Shown one piece after another: positions 61,974 to 64,000 of a stretch of 64,000 nt of DNA; position 1 is the stretch's first letter; every line of letters begins with the position of its first letter. Origin of the DNA: Kineococcus endophyticus (GTDB taxonomy: Bacteria > Actinomycetota > Actinomycetes > Actinomycetales > Kineococcaceae); assembly GCF_040796495.1 (NCBI RefSeq), contig NZ_JBFNQN010000002.1, positions 1 through 64,000 of the forward strand, read 5' to 3'. Under the pieces are notes generated by a model. The model did not search any database and was not told the origin of the DNA. It worked only from the letters and a program-made list of their open reading frames with translations. The position numbers and the translations under genes were made by a program.

Positions 61974-63336
61974 TCAGGGTCCACCCGTGGACGCGTCGCC
62001 GCCCGGCGTCGGCGCGGTGCCCGTGAGGGCGGCGAACGCGTCGAGGTACTCCGCGTCGTAGCGGTGCCCGTGCCCCGCCGGCACCCGGGCGGCGCCGACG
62101 AGGTCCCCCGTGGCCTGCCAGAACGACAGCAGGGGGACCCACGGCAGGTCCCGCGTGGGTGTGGGGCGCCACAGCAGGTCCGGGGACCAGGCCCCGACGG
62201 GGTCCTCGGGGTGCAGGAGGACGTGGTCGCCGGCTCCGAGGAGGTGGCGCGCAGGTGCCGGGACGCCGACCCAGAGACCTCGCGGGCGGTCGGGGCGTCC
62301 GGCCAGCGCCCGCAGGCCGCCCAGAGCCCCGAGGCTCTCCCCCGTGACGACCACGGCCGGGACCCGGCGTCCCTCGGCCCGCCGCCGCCGGACCTCGCCG
62401 GTCACGGCGTCGACGAGCGCGCGGGTGGACTCCTGAACAGCGGCCGTCCCCCCCCACGTAGGCGACGAAGCTGGAGGACGCGGCGTACTGCTGGGCGACG
62501 ACCGCGGTGTCGCCGTCGTGGAGGAACTCCACGGCGGCCGGCGCCGCCGGGTTCACCCAGCCGGTGCCGGTGGGAACGGCGACGAGGAGCAGCGAGCGGT
62601 CGAAACCCCCTTCGCGCACGAGGTCGGCGACGGCCCGCTGCGCGCGGCCCCGGGCCGTGGGCGCCGCGTCCAGCCCGGCGTACACGCGGACCGGTTGCAC
62701 CGCAGGGCGTCCGGTAGCGGCTTCGATGCGCGCCGCGGTCGGGGTCGCGGCCAGGAACTGCGCCCCCTTCAGCCCGGACGGGACAGCTGCGAGGTGCACG
62801 GCCGCACCCGCCCCGAGCACGACGGCGATCAGCGCGGCGAGGACCGCGGTGCGGCGGCGGACGCGCCGCAGCATGTGCACCACCACCGCGGCCAGCAGCA
62901 GGCCCGCCGCCACGGAGGCGCTGTGCTGCAACAGGTCCGGCGCCGGGGCGTGCACGGTGCGGGCGTCTGCGACCTGGCGGTGGAAGCTGACCGCGGTGCT
63001 CACCACGAGGAGGGTGAGGGCTCCCGGCAGGAACGGGACGGCGAGCCGGCTCCCGCTCCGCCCCCACCGACCCGCGACCCTCCCCACCAGCACACCCGCC
63101 ACGTGCCCGTGCAGCGCGGCCACCAGGACGAGGACCGCCTGCACGACGGGATCGCGCGGCAACAGGGACGGCAGAAGCACCACCGCCGCCGCGAGGAGCG
63201 CCCCGACCGGCCCGGGTGCGGGCCGGTGCACCCGCGCCCCGCGGACGGCGCGGGGTTCGGCGCGGGGTTCGACGCGGCGTTCGACGCGGGGTTCAGCGCG
63301 GGGTTCAGCGCGGGGTGGGGTCTCGAGGACGCTCAC
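61974..63336 (-). pseudogene. Membrane alpha/beta-hydrolase (Abhydrolase_9-like), frameshifted
   Basis: Two frames together give a protein of about 453 residues. The first (63336 to about 62450) has four or more membrane helices (GALLAAAVVLLPSLLP; LAVPFLPGALTLLVVSTAVS; VAAGLLLAAVVVHMLRRV; VLAALIAVVLGAGAAVHLA) and ends VAQQYAASSSFVAYVGG. The second, read one base over, continues VQESTRALVDAVTGEVRRRR and has the nucleophile elbow VVVTGESLGALGG and later YDAEYLDAFAAL. The break is a run of eight G on the coding strand (62455-62448); seven G would restore one frame. GTG 63336 has GGAGGA upstream. Phase variation, decay or a sequence error are the options. Confidence 0.75.
63254..63314. repeat. 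12-bp tandem repeat in hydrolase N-terminus
   Basis: About five copies of a 12-bp unit (GCGCGGGGTTCG and variants GACGCGGGGTTC, AGCGCGGGGTTC) code for the repeating PRAE/PRVE segment before the first membrane helix. Copy number could vary without breaking the frame. Confidence 0.6.
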
Positions 63337-63447
63337 CGGGTTCCTCCTGCAACGGGCACGTCACCGAGCGTGCGTCGCGGAGAGGGTCGGGCAGAACCGT
63401 GCTGACCCGTTGCGGCGGAGGGGGAACCGGCCCCGTGTGCGGGGGCC

Positions 63448-63475
63448 GTCCACACCGTGCCAGCACGGTGCGGAC
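63448..63475. promoter_or_regulatory. 12-bp inverted repeat between divergent genes
   Basis: GTCCACACCGTG-CCAG-CACGGTGCGGAC pairs over 11 of 12 positions (one mismatch). It lies between the hydrolase and the methyltransferase starts, 53 bp before the latter, and could be an operator for either gene. Confidence 0.4.
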
Positions 63476-63528
63476 GGGGACGGCCAGCACGCTGGGCGGG
63501 TGGCCCCGCGGCGGACACGCTCGTGGCC

Positions 63529-64000
63529 ATGACCCTCACGTCCCGGCGTCCCTCCACCGCACTGAGCGACGACGTCCTGCTCACCGCCTACCGCGACCAC
63601 GTCGAGGACGTCGCCCGCGTCGTGCAGGAGCAGCGCCGACGGCTGGGGACGACGCCGGCCCTGCGGCCCCAGCTCGACGACCTCGAGGCGGAACTGACGT
63701 ACGCGCTGGTGCGGCACCTGCGGCCGCGGACGGTGCTGGAGATCGGCTGCTACTGGGGGTGGTCGACGACGTGGCTGCTGGCAGCGCTGCGGGACAACGG
63801 GTCCGGCCATCTGCACAGCGTCGACCGGGTGCCGCACGTCGAACGGGTCGTGGAGGCGGCCCTGCGTCCGCGGTGGACCTTCCACCGGGCGGACGTGCGC
63901 GACCGCACGGCCATGGTCCGGGAGCTGCGCCCGGACCTCGTGTTCGTGGACGCGGCGCACACGCGCGCCTTCGGGCGGTGGGTGACCTCGACCCTCTTCA
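63529..64000 (+). CDS. Class I SAM-dependent methyltransferase (5' part)
   Basis: An open frame of 157 codons that runs off the window end. It has the SAM motif VLEIGCYWGWSTTWLLAALR, then LHSVDRVPHVERVVEA with the acidic residue after strand 2, and LVFVDAAHTRA, resembling the TylF/macrocin-type or MmpM-like O-methyltransferases (class I, methyltransf_24). The N-terminal helix is DDVLLTAYRDHVEDVARVVQ. ATG 63529 is chosen; CACGCT lies 7 nt upstream and there is no Shine-Dalgarno. The substrate-binding C-terminus is outside the window. Confidence 0.8.
   Translation, partial: MTLTSRRPSTALSDDVLLTAYRDHVEDVARVVQEQRRRLGTTPALRPQLDDLEAELTYALVRHLRPRTVLEIGCYWGWSTTWLLAALRDNGSGHLHSVDRVPHVERVVEAALRPRWTFHRADVRDRTAMVRELRPDLVFVDAAHTRAFGRWVTSTLF

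Overview
The window is a gene-dense, very GC-rich bacterial chromosome segment with almost exclusive G/C third codon positions, many GTG starts, and TANNNT -10 boxes sitting 6-7 nt before start codons. Together with the gene content (type-2 ArgG, a DprE2-like reductase, a MurR-type SIS regulator, actinobacterial LAL/LuxR and HisKA_3 regulators, small actinobacterial hypotheticals) this points to a free-living, motile actinobacterium. A Kineococcus-like (Kineosporiaceae) origin is my best guess from memory and was not tested. I saw no tRNA, rRNA, CRISPR array, transposase or phage gene.

Layout. 0-3.3 kb: isochorismatase-type hydrolase, RidA protein, and a cupin-XRE regulator followed by a 2OG-Fe(II) dioxygenase with an inverted repeat in its promoter. 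3.8-11 kb: a methyl-accepting chemotaxis receptor, a remnant of a PP2C/SpoIIE-type phosphatase, a GGDEF-EAL membrane protein and a large exported/membrane protein of unknown role. 11-20.4 kb: mixed small enzymes, superoxide dismutase, a pair of imperfect intergenic repeats, a TetR-MFS divergent pair with a possible leader ORF, a second MFS protein, an XRE-SDR divergent pair and a universal stress protein.

20.5-35 kb is the most coherent block: a polyamine uptake and amine catabolism region. One minus-strand operon with overlapping stop/start codons encodes a YtcJ-like amidohydrolase, then PotA, PotD, PotB and PotC. Upstream lie an omega-aminotransferase with a PuuB-like FAD oxidase, an Lrp/AsnC regulator, a second FAD oxidase, a copper/topaquinone amine oxidase and an APC permease. 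Several of these promoters share TTCCG-type motifs, so the Lrp protein is a candidate common regulator.

35-43 kb: amino-sugar genes (NagA, SIS deaminase/isomerase-like protein, MurR/RpiR regulator), then AraC, a P-loop kinase, a zinc alcohol dehydrogenase, acetyltransferases including a DinB-GNAT fusion, and methionine aminopeptidase. 43-51 kb: a leaderless XRE gene coupled to a GlcD-like oxidase, a methyltransferase, argG with an ARG box, a YbaK-like deacylase and a LAL-type LuxR regulator. 51-57.5 kb: metallo-beta-lactamase-fold hydrolase, winged-helix protein, two regulator/VOC pairs (MarR with dual palindromes; MerR with a 19-bp-spacer promoter), a NYN-like predicted nuclease, a tautomerase, an MFS carrier and an SDR. 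57.6-62 kb: a five-gene overlapping operon of ABC exporter, histidine kinase, response regulator and DprE2-like reductase. 62-64 kb: a membrane alpha/beta hydrolase broken by a run of eight G, and the 5' part of a methyltransferase that runs off the window end.
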